Part shown: positions 63,286 through 64,000 of the stretch, in pieces
Position numbering within the stretch: position 1 is the first letter of the stretch
How the letters are laid out: each line of letters opens with the position of its first letter
Assembly (NCBI GenBank): GCA_964627535.1
Contig: CAZVJW010000001.1
Span: 62,001-126,000, forward strand
Direction of reading: 5' to 3'
Source: UBA1447 sp964627535
GTDB lineage: Bacteria > Bacillota > Clostridia > Oscillospirales > Acutalibacteraceae
Length of the DNA stretch: 64,000 nt
The notes under the pieces: generated by a model
Seen by the model: the letters and a program-made list of their open reading frames with translations, nothing else
The model's database searches: none
Told to the model about the DNA's origin: nothing
Position numbers and translations under genes: made by a program

Positions 63286-63996
63286 TCATTTATCATTTTT
63301 TTTGCCGCCTTTCTTTTTTTCATTTTTCTTTGTTTTCATCGTGAAGTCAATATTTGAAGCTTTTTCGTTTTTCTTCTTTTTACGCTTCGGTTCATCACTT
63401 ATTTTCTTCGGTTTTTCATTTTTACTGTTTTGTTTTGTATTATTAACCGTTTTATTCAGCTTCATTATTTCCTTTTCGTGCTTTAAGCGTTCGATTTCTG
63501 CAATTCTTTCAGCCTTTTCACGCGCTTCCGCTTCCTTTTTAATCTTTTCACTTTTTTCTTTCCGTTCTTTCGCCTCATCAAACATTGCCGCTATATCATC
63601 AAAATGCTGATAGTTTTCCTGTTGAGTCAGAAGTTTGACTGCATCCTGATAGGGTTTTGTGCTACGTCTGTAAAGAGAGTGCCTGTTTGTGGCAACTTTA
63701 ATGGCTCTAAGTATTTCATTCCTTGTAACCTTAACATTTCTCACGTCAAGCTTAGCTTGCTTAATTTTGTATTTTTGTTTTTTGCTTTGTGAGTCAAACA
63801 AATTTTGATATGCGGTTTCAAGGTCATCTTCCGCTTCATCCTCCTGTTCAAAGAGCTTGTCAAAAAGAGATGTGTCAAAAACTTCAAGACCATCCGGATA
63901 ATTCTTAATAATAAGTTTTCTGCTTGCAAGTCTGCTCTTCGCAAGACCCAATGCCTCTTTTCGAATTTTCTTTTCTTCTTTTGTAGTTTTCGGCAT
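63286..63996 (-). CDS. lysine-rich coiled-coil protein (start may lie outside window)
   Basis: 236-residue protein with no known domain. It is highly charged throughout; residues 135-185 are a heptad-like coiled coil (EKSEKIKKEAEAREKAERIA), and the C-terminal 50 residues are a basic low-complexity tail (KPKKISDEPKRKKKKNEK) that could bind nucleic acid or phospholipid heads. The ATG at 63996 is 4 bases from the window edge, so I cannot see a ribosome binding site or exclude a longer protein. Confidence 0.6.
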   Translation of the reverse strand: MPKTTKEEKKIRKEALGLAKSRLASRKLIIKNYPDGLEVFDTSLFDKLFEQEDEAEDDLETAYQNLFDSQSKKQKYKIKQAKLDVRNVKVTRNEILRAIKVATNRHSLYRRSTKPYQDAVKLLTQQENYQHFDDIAAMFDEAKERKEKSEKIKKEAEAREKAERIAEIERLKHEKEIMKLNKTVNNTKQNSKNEKPKKISDEPKRKKKKNEKASNIDFTMKTKKNEKKKGGKKNDK

Positions 63997-64000
63997 TCGC

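Overview
The window looks like chromosomal DNA of a low-GC, strictly anaerobic, carbohydrate-degrading Firmicute (Clostridia, probably gut- or rumen-associated). This is inference from content: a B12-dependent class II ribonucleotide reductase, a glycyl radical enzyme with its activase, clostridial small families (EFR1, CD3324-type, DUF4180), BspA-like leucine-rich repeat surface proteins (one with a dockerin), host-glycan glycosidases, strong GGAGG-type ribosome binding sites and frequent TTG/GTG starts.

Layout. 1-7.1 kb (+): end of an SDR oxidoreductase, an FAD flavoprotein, a membrane-anchored protein of unknown function and a secreted metallophosphoesterase. 7.2-21.0 kb (+): a rare-sugar and lipid-linked glycosylation cluster. 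It holds rfbF, rfbG and rfbH (CDP-6-deoxy/3,6-dideoxyhexose route), a GtrA domain fused in frame to an HMGL-type aldolase, a ThDP enzyme, an SDR, a dehydroquinate-synthase-like cyclase, a GtrB-like glycosyltransferase, a YfhO-like membrane protein and a sugar epimerase/reductase. 21.2-26.1 kb: tRNA-Leu(UAA), a CDF cation transporter that appears to start at AUA, an atypical PRPP synthetase, a flavodoxin, an alpha/beta hydrolase and tRNA-Ala(GGC).

26.2-35.9 kb (-): a glycan-utilisation operon with a propeller glycosidase, GH29 fucosidase, LRR lipoprotein, GPH-type sugar symporter, endoglycoceramidase-like GH5 and a secreted GH98-like protein. 36.1-40.3 kb (-): a glycyl radical enzyme of unknown substrate, its activase and a split-barrel flavoprotein, with a divergent FAD oxidoreductase at 40.6-42.0 kb. 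42.2-44.5 kb: an LRR/Ig-like surface protein. 45-50.9 kb (-): a run of small accessory genes (EFR1 ferredoxin, DUF4180, CD3324-like regulator, nucleotidyltransferase-like protein, GNAT-methyltransferase fusion, methyltransferase, QueG-like protein, P-loop kinase). 51.2-58.5 kb (+): subtilisin, BNR sialidase, class II RNR and a DUF4838 protein. 58.9-64 kb (-): a large LRR-dockerin protein, an unknown secreted protein and a lysine-rich coiled-coil protein.

The two signals I rate highest are these. First, the 7.2-21 kb cluster combines enzymes for making a CDP-dideoxy sugar, carbon-branching or cyclisation enzymes, and a three-component GtrA/GtrB/YfhO-like membrane glycosylation set; GtrA and the aldolase are joined through a linker encoded by what looks like the aldolase's own ribosome binding site. 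Second, five short non-coding elements of two sequence families (90-136 bp and 158 bp) share TA-flanked terminal inverted repeats, and all lie within about 30 bp of a terminator-like hairpin at a gene 3' end. Both come from reading the sequence and have not been checked against any database.
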